The notes: generated by a model not told the origin, from the letters alone. Positions 11,155-18,984 are shown, numbered from the stretch's first letter. The stretch: 64,000 nt of DNA from Luminiphilus sp. (GCA_029253085.1 JAQXAF010000016.1:1-64000), one strand, 5' to 3'. Made by a program: numbers and translations.

Positions 11155-11850
11155 TTAACCGAAGAAGGTGGGGTTGAAATAGTGCCGTCCACTACGAATA
11201 TCGAGTAGATAATTGACCAGTTGAGAAAAATCTTCATTTCCCTGCGATAAATCGATTTCGTTGGCATTCACGATTAGTAGTGGTGCGGCGTCATAGTAAA
11301 GAAAAAACTCACTGTAGACTTCATTGATTTGCTCAAGGTACTCGCGGTCGATGCTGCGCTCACTGCTAACCCCTCGGGTTAAAATGCGTTCTAGGAGGCG
11401 ATCAGGGGAGGCCTGCAAATAGATCACTAAATCAGGTAGTGGTGCGTCTATTGTGAGTTGCTGGAACACCTTTTCGTAAAGGGAGTACTCATCGGGGTCT
11501 AAGTTGATTCTTGCAAATAAAGGATCTTTATCGATGAGGAAGTCAGAGACCCTGACGGGTTCAAATATATCTGTCTGGCGGAGGTCGGCAATTTTTTGGC
11601 TGCGCTGAAATAGGAAAAAAAGTTGTGTGGCTAGTGCGGCCTCTTTTCGATTTTGGTAGAACCTATCCAAGAAGGGATTTTCGTGGGCGTCCTCAAGCAA
11701 TACCTGATAATTAAAAGCTTCCGCCAGACGGCGTGCCAAGGTTGTTTTACCCACGCCTATAGGTCCCTCGACCGCAATGTAACCGGGTGGAGTGCGCCCT
11801 CGCAAATTTAAATTTGTGGGGGTAAAAGTTTCTGGAGAATTGGCATTCAA
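11155..11850 (-). CDS. Deoxynucleoside kinase family protein (TTG start overlapping folK stop)
   Basis: YIAVEGPIGVGKTTLARRLAEAF P-loop, LFFLFQRSQKI; TTGA overlap with folK stop at 11847-11850. Confidence 0.85.
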   Translation of the reverse strand: MNANSPETFTPTNLNLRGRTPPGYIAVEGPIGVGKTTLARRLAEAFNYQVLLEDAHENPFLDRFYQNRKEAALATQLFFLFQRSQKIADLRQTDIFEPVRVSDFLIDKDPLFARINLDPDEYSLYEKVFQQLTIDAPLPDLVIYLQASPDRLLERILTRGVSSERSIDREYLEQINEVYSEFFLYYDAAPLLIVNANEIDLSQGNEDFSQLVNYLLDIRSGRHYFNPTFFG

Positions 11851-12368
11851 AGTGGGTTTCCCGGTATTTCGCCGCGATGAAGTTGAACCGCACTCAGCCT
11901 GAGGCCGTGGGTGGAACATTTCCTGAGTAATGTACCAATATCCACACCATTGGGCATTAGATATTCATTGCCCAGCAAGTCACCGAGGGGCTTAAGTACA
12001 AAATCTCTTTGGTATAAACCCGGGTGCGGCAGCGTCAGCCGTTCGCTTTGTACTGATGTGTTGCCGTAGAAGAGTAAGTCGAGGTCGATGCATCGCTCTC
12101 CCCAGTGCCTCTTACGAACTCGGCCCATCGCGGTTTCTATTCCAAGTAGATCTGTGAGAAGCGTCGCAGGATCTGAGGTTGTATCAATCTGGGCGCAGGC
12201 ATTTAGAAAGGGAGGTTGATCGCGGGGACCCATAGGTAATGATTCGTAAACCGAAGAGACTGCGATCAGGCCAGTATTGGCCAGTGCGGCCAAGGCCTCG
12301 CAGGCCCTGCGAAGTTGGATGGCAGGTGCTTCAATATTTGATCCCAGCCCCACGAATGCCTGGGTCAA
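11847..12368 (-). CDS. folK: 2-amino-4-hydroxy-6-hydroxymethyldihydropteridine pyrophosphokinase
   Basis: AFVGLGSNIEAPAIQLRRA; RCIDLDLLFYGN; LTLPHPGLYQRDFVLKPL. Confidence 0.95.
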   Translation of the reverse strand: MTQAFVGLGSNIEAPAIQLRRACEALAALANTGLIAVSSVYESLPMGPRDQPPFLNACAQIDTTSDPATLLTDLLGIETAMGRVRKRHWGERCIDLDLLFYGNTSVQSERLTLPHPGLYQRDFVLKPLGDLLGNEYLMPNGVDIGTLLRKCSTHGLRLSAVQLHRGEIPGNPL

Positions 12369-13618
12369 TCCTCTTTCTTCCTTCTCGGTCTGCGGCGGCG
12401 AGGCGGCTTAGTCTCCGTGCGTGGTGGCGCAGTCCCCACCAATTCTGGGTACTCTAACTGCTGTTGCTCCCAGAATTTACCCGCATTATCTAAGTCTTCT
12501 GATGATTCCTCGCGCAGAAGCAGTAAGTCATAAGCGGCGCGAAATCTTCGGTCAGCGATGAGGTCTTTGACGCGTTTGGGTTGTCGTCGTTCAAGGCGGG
12601 ATTGTAGTTCCCAAATCTCTCGGACAGGGTAAGAGAAGCGTTTCGGGATCGCCATTTTCTTGCAAGTTTCAGCAATGACTTGCTGCCCTGCACTGTGGAT
12701 AGCCTGCGTTGCCGCTTCGCCTCCCCGTATCAAGTTATCGGCGCGTGTCTGCACGACAGGCCAAAGTAGTGCGGCGAGCAAAAATGCCGGCGTCACATGG
12801 CGGCCATCTTTTACTCGCTGATCCGTATTGCCCATAGCTTGAGTAACCAGCTTTTTAAAGCGGGGTTCCTTTTCGATTAGAAACGCCGCATCAGAACACA
12901 AGCTGTCTAAGAGCTGGTAGCGTAGAAGCAGTAAAAGTGTTGGGCGGCCGTAGCCAGCCATAAATAATTTGAGGAATTCGTCAAAAAGCCGCGCCGGTGG
13001 TATCTCTGCTAACAGTGGGCCGCACGCGGCGATCGCCGATTCGGTTTCTGGCTCGATATCAAATTGTAATTTTGCAGCAAAGCGAACGACTCTTAGCATT
13101 CGCACAGGGTCTTCACGGTAGCGGGTTTGAGGGTCCCCCAAAATACGCACCAGCCGGTCATTAATGTCTTGATGGCCCGCCATCTGATCTAAAACAGACT
13201 CGTCAATCGGGTTGTAGTACATCGCGTTGATGGTGAGATCACGTCGGGCAGCGTCTTCCGCTAAAGTTCCATAAACGTTGTCCCGGAGCAGCAATCCTTT
13301 GTCTGATTGCTTACTGGCGCTTTTACCAGATCCCTCGCTTACATGAGGGCCGCGATAGGTTGTGACTTCTATGATTTCGCGCCCGTCTCTGACATGCACG
13401 ATTTGGAAGCGGCGCCCAATGATCCGTGCGCTTCGAAAGAGTCCTTTGATTTCTTCCGGGGTGGCATTCGTTGCGACATCAAAATCCTTGGGTTCACCTC
13501 CAAGGATGAGGTCTCTGACGGCGCCACCAACAATGTAGCCCTCGTAATTTGCAGTACGGAGTTTCTCCACCACGCGAATAGCGGCGGGGCTCACGTGTTT
13601 GCGATTGACCTTGTGCAT
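12365..13618 (-). CDS. pcnB: Poly(A) polymerase I
   Basis: YIVGGAVRDLILGGEPKDFDVATNATPEEIKGLFRSARIIGRRF; C-terminal basic tail; folK neighbour. Confidence 0.95.
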   Translation of the reverse strand: MHKVNRKHVSPAAIRVVEKLRTANYEGYIVGGAVRDLILGGEPKDFDVATNATPEEIKGLFRSARIIGRRFQIVHVRDGREIIEVTTYRGPHVSEGSGKSASKQSDKGLLLRDNVYGTLAEDAARRDLTINAMYYNPIDESVLDQMAGHQDINDRLVRILGDPQTRYREDPVRMLRVVRFAAKLQFDIEPETESAIAACGPLLAEIPPARLFDEFLKLFMAGYGRPTLLLLLRYQLLDSLCSDAAFLIEKEPRFKKLVTQAMGNTDQRVKDGRHVTPAFLLAALLWPVVQTRADNLIRGGEAATQAIHSAGQQVIAETCKKMAIPKRFSYPVREIWELQSRLERRQPKRVKDLIADRRFRAAYDLLLLREESSEDLDNAGKFWEQQQLEYPELVGTAPPRTETKPPRRRRPRRKKED

Positions 13619-13717
13619 AGCCTTGGGGATTAGTGACACTGAATGTCCTCTGGGCACTTTGGCGGGTAGTGTACTATCCAGCGGCGCTCAGGGGGAGTTT
13701 GGCTTTCAAACGGCAGA

Positions 13718-13744
13718 AAAGAAAATGGGGAAGAAATCTTCCCC
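13718..13744 (-). terminator. Intrinsic terminator of candidate sRNA
   Basis: Minus strand GGGGAAG-ATTT-CTTCCCC (13744-13727) followed by ATTTTCTTTT. Confidence 0.75.
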
Positions 13745-13805
13745 ACCCAGGTCCGTTCTTGCTTTGTTATTGCTTTTGGGCCACTTATTATTATTTGGGC
13801 TCTGC
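13718..13805 (-). ncRNA. Candidate small RNA in the crcZ position (regulator-pcnB gap), with AAnAAnAA motifs
   Basis: Downstream of a -24/-12 match (minus strand TTGGCACATGTTCTGCTC, 13831-13814); contains AAATAATAATAAG (13796-13784) and CAATAACAAAG (13772-13762); ends in hairpin GGGGAAGATTTCTTCCCC plus T-rich tail. 5' end estimated about 12 nt after the -12 element. Confidence 0.55.
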
Positions 13806-13813
13806 CTAATGTT

Positions 13814-13831
13814 GAGCAGAACATGTGCCAA
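13814..13831 (-). promoter_or_regulatory. Sigma54 -24/-12 promoter
   Basis: TTGGCAC-ATGTT-CTGCT with 10 nt between invariant GG and GC. Confidence 0.7.
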
Positions 13832-13904
13832 GAGATAAAACCATATAAATAACAGGGGCTTAGTGATTTTTTAGTCACTGGAGACGGAGCGGTATGCATA
13901 AAAG

Positions 13905-13931
13905 TGTTACCTTTATTCCCCATGGTGTTAC
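13905..13931. promoter_or_regulatory. Candidate enhancer: two TGTTAC repeats 21 bp apart, about 100-125 bp upstream of the candidate sRNA start
   Basis: Plus strand GTGTTAC at 13904-13910 and 13925-13931 (exact 7-mer direct repeat, 21-bp period). Confidence 0.5.
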
Positions 13932-13957
13932 TCAGAGTGATCATGGGCACCGCTTGT

Positions 13958-15364
13958 TTAGCGCTGGCTGCGCTTACCCGGTTGGGTGCGCGGTAAGTCA
14001 AAGCGCTGCCGTCTTTCCCAGAGACACTTCCGGCTCACCCCGAGCTTTTGTGCTAGCTGTGTTTCACTCATGGAGTCCTGATGCTCAAGGACAAAGCGCA
14101 TAAAATAATCTTCCAAAGACAGCTCTTCATCGGCTGCTGAGGCGTCCGCAGTGTCGCTCTCAGATGTCAGTTCGCTAATGATCGATAAGTGCGCCTCAGG
14201 GCCTTTTGCTGACGACGTCAGGGCCATATCGTGCACTTCTATGAAATCACCTTCAGCCATCACCAAACCGCGCTCTACGGCGTGCTCGAGTTCCCTAACG
14301 TTACCGGGCCAAGGGTGATGAACTATGGCACTGATGGCGGTTGCGCTTAAAGGGCGATGCTGCAGGTCCAGCTTTTCTGCCAGAGTTTCGGCAAACCACT
14401 GGGCCATCGAGGTTATATCGATCGATCGTTGTCTTAAGGGGGGAATTGTCAGGCCTAGGACATTTATTCGATAAAACAAGTCTCGCCTAAATTCATTGCG
14501 GCCTGCCAGTGCCGACAAATCCCTGTGGGTTGCACAAATAAGCCTGACATCCACCGTTTTGCTGCTGACGGCACCGATTTGCCGAATCTCCCCTTCTTGG
14601 ATAAAGCGCAGTAGTCTCGCCTGTGCAGATTGAGGAAGCTCGCCGATTTCGTCGAGGAAAAGTGTGCCGCCATTAGCGGCTTCGATGAGTCCCATGCGAT
14701 TGCTGGTCGCGCCTGTAAAGGCGCCCTTCTCATAACCAAAAAGTTCCGACTCAATGAGAGATTCTGGGATGGCAGCACAGTTGAGAGCGACAAGAGGCCG
14801 GCCGTGTCGTCTACTTAACGTGTGTACGCGCCTCGCGGTTAACTCTTTACCTGTTCCAGTTTCACCTTGAATGAGTACCGTTGAGTCGGTTCGCGCGACT
14901 TTTTGTATCTGTTCATCTAGTTTTTGTAATGTTGGGCATTGACCCTGAAAAAATTGTCGGGTGGGTTGGCTGCGCTGTTTGCTCGTGTTTGCTGAGGGAC
15001 CTTGGCGGGGGAGCGCCGCGGCGACCACATTCAGTAAATCGTCATCGGAGCAGGGTTTCGCCAGATAGTCGACGGCACCAGCTTTCATTGAGTCAACCGC
15101 TGAGCGCAGGCTAGCGTAGTTGGTCATGACAATGACCGGTACTGGGCTGGCTGACCGAATAAGTTCAGCGCCGCTGGCGCCCGCGAGCTTAAGCTCGGTC
15201 ACAATGAGATCAAACTCAGCAAGGTTATAGCGGGTCTCGGCTTCCTGAACCCCTGAAGCCTCGGCAACCTTATAGTCCCTCGACTCTAAAACCCTTCGTA
15301 AGGCTTGTCGTTGAGAGGGCTCGTCATCAACCAGTAATATCAGTGGCATACAATCTGAATCCAT
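13958..15364 (-). CDS. Sigma54-dependent response regulator, CbrB-like, with Glu at the phosphoacceptor position
   Basis: Receiver (LILLVDDE ... FDLIVTELKLAGASG ... MTNYAS ... AKP), AAA+ with GETGTGKE and GAFTGA, C-terminal Fis-type HTH (ETQLAQKLGVSRKCLWERRQRF); pcnB downstream, gluQ-dksA upstream. Start uncertain (15349, 15364 or 15379). Confidence 0.9.
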   Translation of the reverse strand: MDSDCMPLILLVDDEPSQRQALRRVLESRDYKVAEASGVQEAETRYNLAEFDLIVTELKLAGASGAELIRSASPVPVIVMTNYASLRSAVDSMKAGAVDYLAKPCSDDDLLNVVAAALPRQGPSANTSKQRSQPTRQFFQGQCPTLQKLDEQIQKVARTDSTVLIQGETGTGKELTARRVHTLSRRHGRPLVALNCAAIPESLIESELFGYEKGAFTGATSNRMGLIEAANGGTLFLDEIGELPQSAQARLLRFIQEGEIRQIGAVSSKTVDVRLICATHRDLSALAGRNEFRRDLFYRINVLGLTIPPLRQRSIDITSMAQWFAETLAEKLDLQHRPLSATAISAIVHHPWPGNVRELEHAVERGLVMAEGDFIEVHDMALTSSAKGPEAHLSIISELTSESDTADASAADEELSLEDYFMRFVLEHQDSMSETQLAQKLGVSRKCLWERRQRFDLPRTQPGKRSQR

Positions 15365-15397
15365 TGCGAAAAAAGGCAAAGAACCTGAGTCGACACA

Positions 15398-15439
15398 TTA
15401 CTTTAAGTAACCAAGTAACAAAATGGGATTATTTGTTAC
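15398..15439. promoter_or_regulatory. Cluster of GTAAC/GTTAC motifs with inverted repeat GTAACAAA-N9-TTTGTTAC upstream of the regulator
   Basis: GTAACAAA at 15415-15422, TTTGTTAC at 15432-15439; extra GTAAC at 15407-15411; palindrome TTACTTTAAGTAA at 15398-15410. Confidence 0.5.
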
Positions 15440-16311
15440 CTAGGTACCCGTAGGGGATCCCATCGAGACCGGCTCCACTCGAGCACAGACTCAGAATCTG
15501 TGAGTTCAGAAGGGGGGGGAGGCTGCCCCAAGTCTCGTAGCGCCGACCTCAAATTTTTAGCTGGGTGCTTGTTGTCTAGCGCTGACGCGCCCTGCTGCTT
15601 GCTGAGTTTGGCGCCGTATTGATCCTTTAAGACGGGCAAGTGCCCATATTCAGGCGACGGTAGGGCAAGCCTACGCTGTAAAAAAATTTGTCGGGGAGTT
15701 GAGTCCAGCAAATCTCGCCCACGAATTACCTGTGTAGCTAAGGGGGCGACATCATCTAACGCCGCAGCGAGCTGGTAAGCGTAGAGCCCGTCCCGACGCC
15801 GGACGACAAAATTGCTGAGTTGTTGGCCTAGGTGCCAGTTTTGGCGGCCCAAGAACGTGTCATTCAAAGTAATGACGGTGTTTTGAGGTACTTTAACCCT
15901 GATACTGGTGGGCTCTGTTGTGGTGAAATTTTTGCTGGCACAGTCATTTTGACAACTGCCGGTAGCGTCGAGCATAGCCCGGGTGCAGCTACAATGAAAA
16001 AGGTCACCGAGCTCGTCCAAGGTTTTTAGGGCCTGATCGTAGCGATGGGCGTGATCACTTTGATACTGAATGTCGCCGTCGAATCGCAATCCATGGGTTT
16101 CAAGGCTCACCTGAATGGCCCCTACCGAACCTGACACCGCTCTGGGTGGATCAATGTCGTCGATTCTCAGACGCCACAGGGCGCCCTGAGCGCGGGCTTG
16201 CAGGAAGCTACCTAGCGCTGCCAGTAACGAGCCGGCGTGCAAGGGGCCCGTAGGAGAGGGCGCAAAGCGCCCTACAGCGTTGCCGGAGTGAAGCTCATCA
16301 AGGGGGTTGAT
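15436..16311 (-). CDS. gluQ: Glutamyl-Q tRNA(Asp) synthetase; 5' end abnormal
   Basis: GRFAPSPTGPLHAGSLLAALGSFLQARAQGALWRLRIDDIDPPRA; Cys motif CSCTRAMLDATGSCQNDC. The 'M' at 16242 in the ORF track is the Leu (TTG) of GPLHAGS. Reading frame continues upstream to a TAG at 16345-16347 without ATG/GTG/TTG; start given is only an arbitrary in-frame ATC. Confidence 0.85.
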   Translation of the reverse strand: MNPLDELHSGNAVGRFAPSPTGPLHAGSLLAALGSFLQARAQGALWRLRIDDIDPPRAVSGSVGAIQVSLETHGLRFDGDIQYQSDHAHRYDQALKTLDELGDLFHCSCTRAMLDATGSCQNDCASKNFTTTEPTSIRVKVPQNTVITLNDTFLGRQNWHLGQQLSNFVVRRRDGLYAYQLAAALDDVAPLATQVIRGRDLLDSTPRQIFLQRRLALPSPEYGHLPVLKDQYGAKLSKQQGASALDNKHPAKNLRSALRDLGQPPPPSELTDSESVLEWSRSRWDPLRVPR

Positions 16312-16349
16312 GGCTCTGACGTCCGATGATATCCCTAGGACAGCCTAGA

Positions 16350-17288
16350 TTAGCCGAGCTCCTGGCGCTCTTTTATTTCCGATAGGGTTTTACAATCGAT
16401 ACACAAGGTTGCCGTTGGACGGGCTTCCAATCGCTTCACGCCTATCTCGATACCGCAGGCGTCGCAATAACCATAATCGTCGATGGTGATTCGCTCTAGC
16501 GTGCCATCGATTTTTTTGATCAGCTTACGTTCTCTGTCGCGTGTTCGAAGCTCTAGACTGAATTCTTCTTCCTGAGTAGCTCTGTCGGCAGGATCAGGGA
16601 AGTTCGAGGCTTCATCTTTCATGTGTGAAACAGTGCGCGTGACTTCATCAACGAGCTCTGCCCGCCAATGCAACAAGAGACCACGAAAGTGCTCTAGCTG
16701 CTTCTCATCCATGTACGAGTCGCCCCGGGATGGCTTGTAGGGTTTGAAGTCATCAAAGTTTTGCACACTACCGACCGCCCGGGCGACCTTCTTAGAGCTG
16801 GCCTTGGCTCGATTCGCGGATTTTTTTGTGGGCGCTTTCACCGAGGTCTTAGAAGTCTTAGTACTTGCAGTGGCAGTTTTACCTTTGGTGGCTTTCGCTG
16901 CCTTTGCCGGCGCTGTTTTAGCAGCCGCCTTGGCGGTTACAGACTTGGAAGCTGGAGCTTTACTGGCAGCGGCCTTTTTTGCTGGCGCTTTTGCCGGTGC
17001 TTTTTTAACCGCAACTTTCTTTGCCGGCGCTTTGGTGGCTGCTTTTTTAGCAACAGCTTTTTTTACCGGGGCTTTGGTGACAGCTTTGCTAGCGGCGGCC
17101 TTTTTCGGTGGGGCTTTGGTGGCAGCTTTTTTAGCGGCAGCCTTTTTTACCGGGGCTTTGGCGACGGCTTTTTTAGCGGCAGCTTTTTTTACCGGGGCTT
17201 TGGCGGCGGGCTTTTTGGCGGCCACTTTTTTGGTCGCAGCCTTTTTGGGCGCTACTTTCGTCTTGGTGTTGGATTTTTTGGTGGCCAT
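16350..17288 (-). CDS. dksA: RNA polymerase-binding transcription factor DksA with long Lys/Ala-rich N-terminal extension
   Basis: C-terminal DksA (YMDEKQLEHFRGLLLHWRAELVDEV ... FPDPADRATQEEEFSLELRTRDRERKLIKKIDGTLERI ... CDACGIEIGVKRLEARPTATLCIDCKTLSEIKE); N-terminal about 170 aa of KAPVKKAAAKKA repeats. Confidence 0.93.
   Translation of the reverse strand: MATKKSNTKTKVAPKKAATKKVAAKKPAAKAPVKKAAAKKAVAKAPVKKAAAKKAATKAPPKKAAASKAVTKAPVKKAVAKKAATKAPAKKVAVKKAPAKAPAKKAAASKAPASKSVTAKAAAKTAPAKAAKATKGKTATASTKTSKTSVKAPTKKSANRAKASSKKVARAVGSVQNFDDFKPYKPSRGDSYMDEKQLEHFRGLLLHWRAELVDEVTRTVSHMKDEASNFPDPADRATQEEEFSLELRTRDRERKLIKKIDGTLERITIDDYGYCDACGIEIGVKRLEARPTATLCIDCKTLSEIKERQELG
16950..17201 (-). repeat. 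About six tandem 42-nt (14-aa) repeats within dksA
   Basis: KAPVKKAAAKKAVA/KAPVKKAAAKKAAT/KAPPKKAAASKAVT/KAPVKKAVAKKAAT/KAPAKKVAVKKAPA/KAPAKKAAASKAPA. Confidence 0.85.
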
Positions 17289-17481
17289 AGCAGGTTACCT
17301 GATTACCGATTCGTTTATGGAGGCAGTCAAAACACCGCAAAAAGGACTGCGCAAAGGAGGCTTGAACAGCACGCTCCTACAACGGGGTCGGGAAGCTACC
17401 AGATTAGTTGCGTTCTTGCCACTCAATTTGCACTGAGTTGACGTGTCACAATGGGATACTTCACAGAGATGGGCTCAGTGT

Positions 17482-18207
17482 ATGACTTGGCATTGGAGTT
17501 TCGACAGCTTAGAGCCGGGTATCCTGCAAAAGCGCTACAAGCGTTTTCTAGCCGATGTCACGCTACAAAACGGCGAAGTCGTTGTGGCACATTGCCCAAA
17601 TACCGGCGCGATGCGGGGGTGTCAGCAGCCGGGCTCGCGGGTTTGGCTGTCGCGAAGCGACAACCCTAAGCGCAAGTTAGCTTGGACCCTCGAGCTCGTT
17701 GAAGATAATGGTGACTTGGTTTGTGTGCATTCGGTTTTGGCGAACCGGGTGGTGGAGGCCGCATTACATGAAGGTATTATTCCAGAGCTTGCTGGTTTTG
17801 ATAGGCTGCATCGCGAAGTAAATTTGGGCACCAATACCCGGGTAGACTTTAGGTTAGAAGCTGAAGCTGCCCCAATATGGGTAGAAGTCAAAGCGGTGTC
17901 ATGGTGCGTCGGCGATGGATTAGGTCAGTTTCCTGATGCCGTGAGTGCTCGTGCGCGCAAGCATGTGCTTGAGTTGGCGGGTCTCGTGAACTCTGGTTGC
18001 CGAGGGGCTTTGGTATTTTGCGCTTTTCACTCACGCATTGAGCGAATTGCAGCGGCTGTAGAGGTGGATCCAGAGTATGCAGAGGCACTGTCTCAGGCTG
18101 TTCAGGCAGGGGTGGAGGTTTATGGGTTGAGCATGAACATATCACCGCAAGGTTTGCGAGCAGTTCAGCCGCTCAGTATGGAGGGACGCGATCAAAGTGT
18201 TAGATAA
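17482..18207 (+). CDS. sfsA: DNA/RNA nuclease SfsA (sugar fermentation stimulation protein)
   Basis: LQKRYKRFLADVTLQNGEVVVAHCPNTGAMRGCQQPGSRVWLS; FPDAVSARARKHVLEL; adjacent to dksA. Confidence 0.95.
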   Translation: MTWHWSFDSLEPGILQKRYKRFLADVTLQNGEVVVAHCPNTGAMRGCQQPGSRVWLSRSDNPKRKLAWTLELVEDNGDLVCVHSVLANRVVEAALHEGIIPELAGFDRLHREVNLGTNTRVDFRLEAEAAPIWVEVKAVSWCVGDGLGQFPDAVSARARKHVLELAGLVNSGCRGALVFCAFHSRIERIAAAVEVDPEYAEALSQAVQAGVEVYGLSMNISPQGLRAVQPLSMEGRDQSVR

Positions 18208-18934
18208 CAGTACCAGTGCTAAGCCCTCTGTTTCGTGGGCTCTGGGTCTCAGCCGCGGCGGTCTTATAGATCTGCCGGGAGTCGGTTTAGCCCATGAGGC
18301 TGCGGCTACAGCGTTAAATCGACTGATGAAACGGGCACAAAAATCGGGCTTTAAATTATCGATTGCATCGGGGCATCGTGATTATGGACGTCAACTGACT
18401 ATTTTTAACGCCAAAATGTGCGGTGAGCGACCGGTTTATGGTGATTCGGGAGCATTATTATCGAAGCAGTTGCTCGGAAGTCGCGACTGGTTACACGCCA
18501 TTCTTCGATACTCGGCTTTGCCGGGAACTTCTAGGCACCATTGGGGGACTGATTTTGATATTTGGGACCCTACAGCAGTGCCCAAAGGCTATGCGCTGCA
18601 GCTGCAGCCTAGTGAATATGGCAGGGATGGTCCCTTTGCCCAACTATCGAGCTGGCTGACGTCACTGATGGTTAAGGACGATGCGGAGGGATTTTATCGG
18701 CCTTACACCGGTGAGCTGGGCGGCGTTGCTCCCGAGCCTTGGCATTTAAGCCACCGTCCAAGCGCTGAATTATTTCAGCCACTGGTGGAGAGCGCGCCAC
18801 TCATTCAGGTGTGGTCAGGGCAAGCTCAGCAACTCGGTCAGTCGCCTGAGTGCGAGGCCCTTGCGGGCCTGAGGGAGGTAAAAGCTCAGCACGAAGCCAT
18901 CATGGCAGAGTACGTTAGAAGCTATTGGGTGTAG
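18197..18934 (+). CDS. M15-family D-alanyl-D-alanine carboxypeptidase (LAS fold)
   Basis: SGHRDYGRQLTIFN, ALPGTSRHHWGTDFDIWDP, EPWHLSH (zinc-ligand motifs). Confidence 0.88.
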   Translation: MLDNSTSAKPSVSWALGLSRGGLIDLPGVGLAHEAAATALNRLMKRAQKSGFKLSIASGHRDYGRQLTIFNAKMCGERPVYGDSGALLSKQLLGSRDWLHAILRYSALPGTSRHHWGTDFDIWDPTAVPKGYALQLQPSEYGRDGPFAQLSSWLTSLMVKDDAEGFYRPYTGELGGVAPEPWHLSHRPSAELFQPLVESAPLIQVWSGQAQQLGQSPECEALAGLREVKAQHEAIMAEYVRSYWV

Positions 18935-18984
18935 CCTCAAGCTTCGCAATCGTTAGCGAGTAAGGCCTTGGATTAGCCTTCGTA

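Noticed and set aside
13630-14001. Minus-strand 123-aa ORF spanning the regulator-pcnB gap
   Set aside because: It overlaps the 3' end of the regulator and the 5' end of pcnB in another frame, runs through the predicted sigma54 promoter and terminator, and has no recognisable family; the non-coding reading explains the sequence better.
16744-17441. Two long plus-strand ORFs (230 and 226 aa) opposite dksA, very rich in Ala/Phe/Leu or Gly/Phe/Ser
   Set aside because: They are antisense readings of the Lys/Ala repeat codons; low-complexity mirrors of the real DksA frame with no independent protein features.
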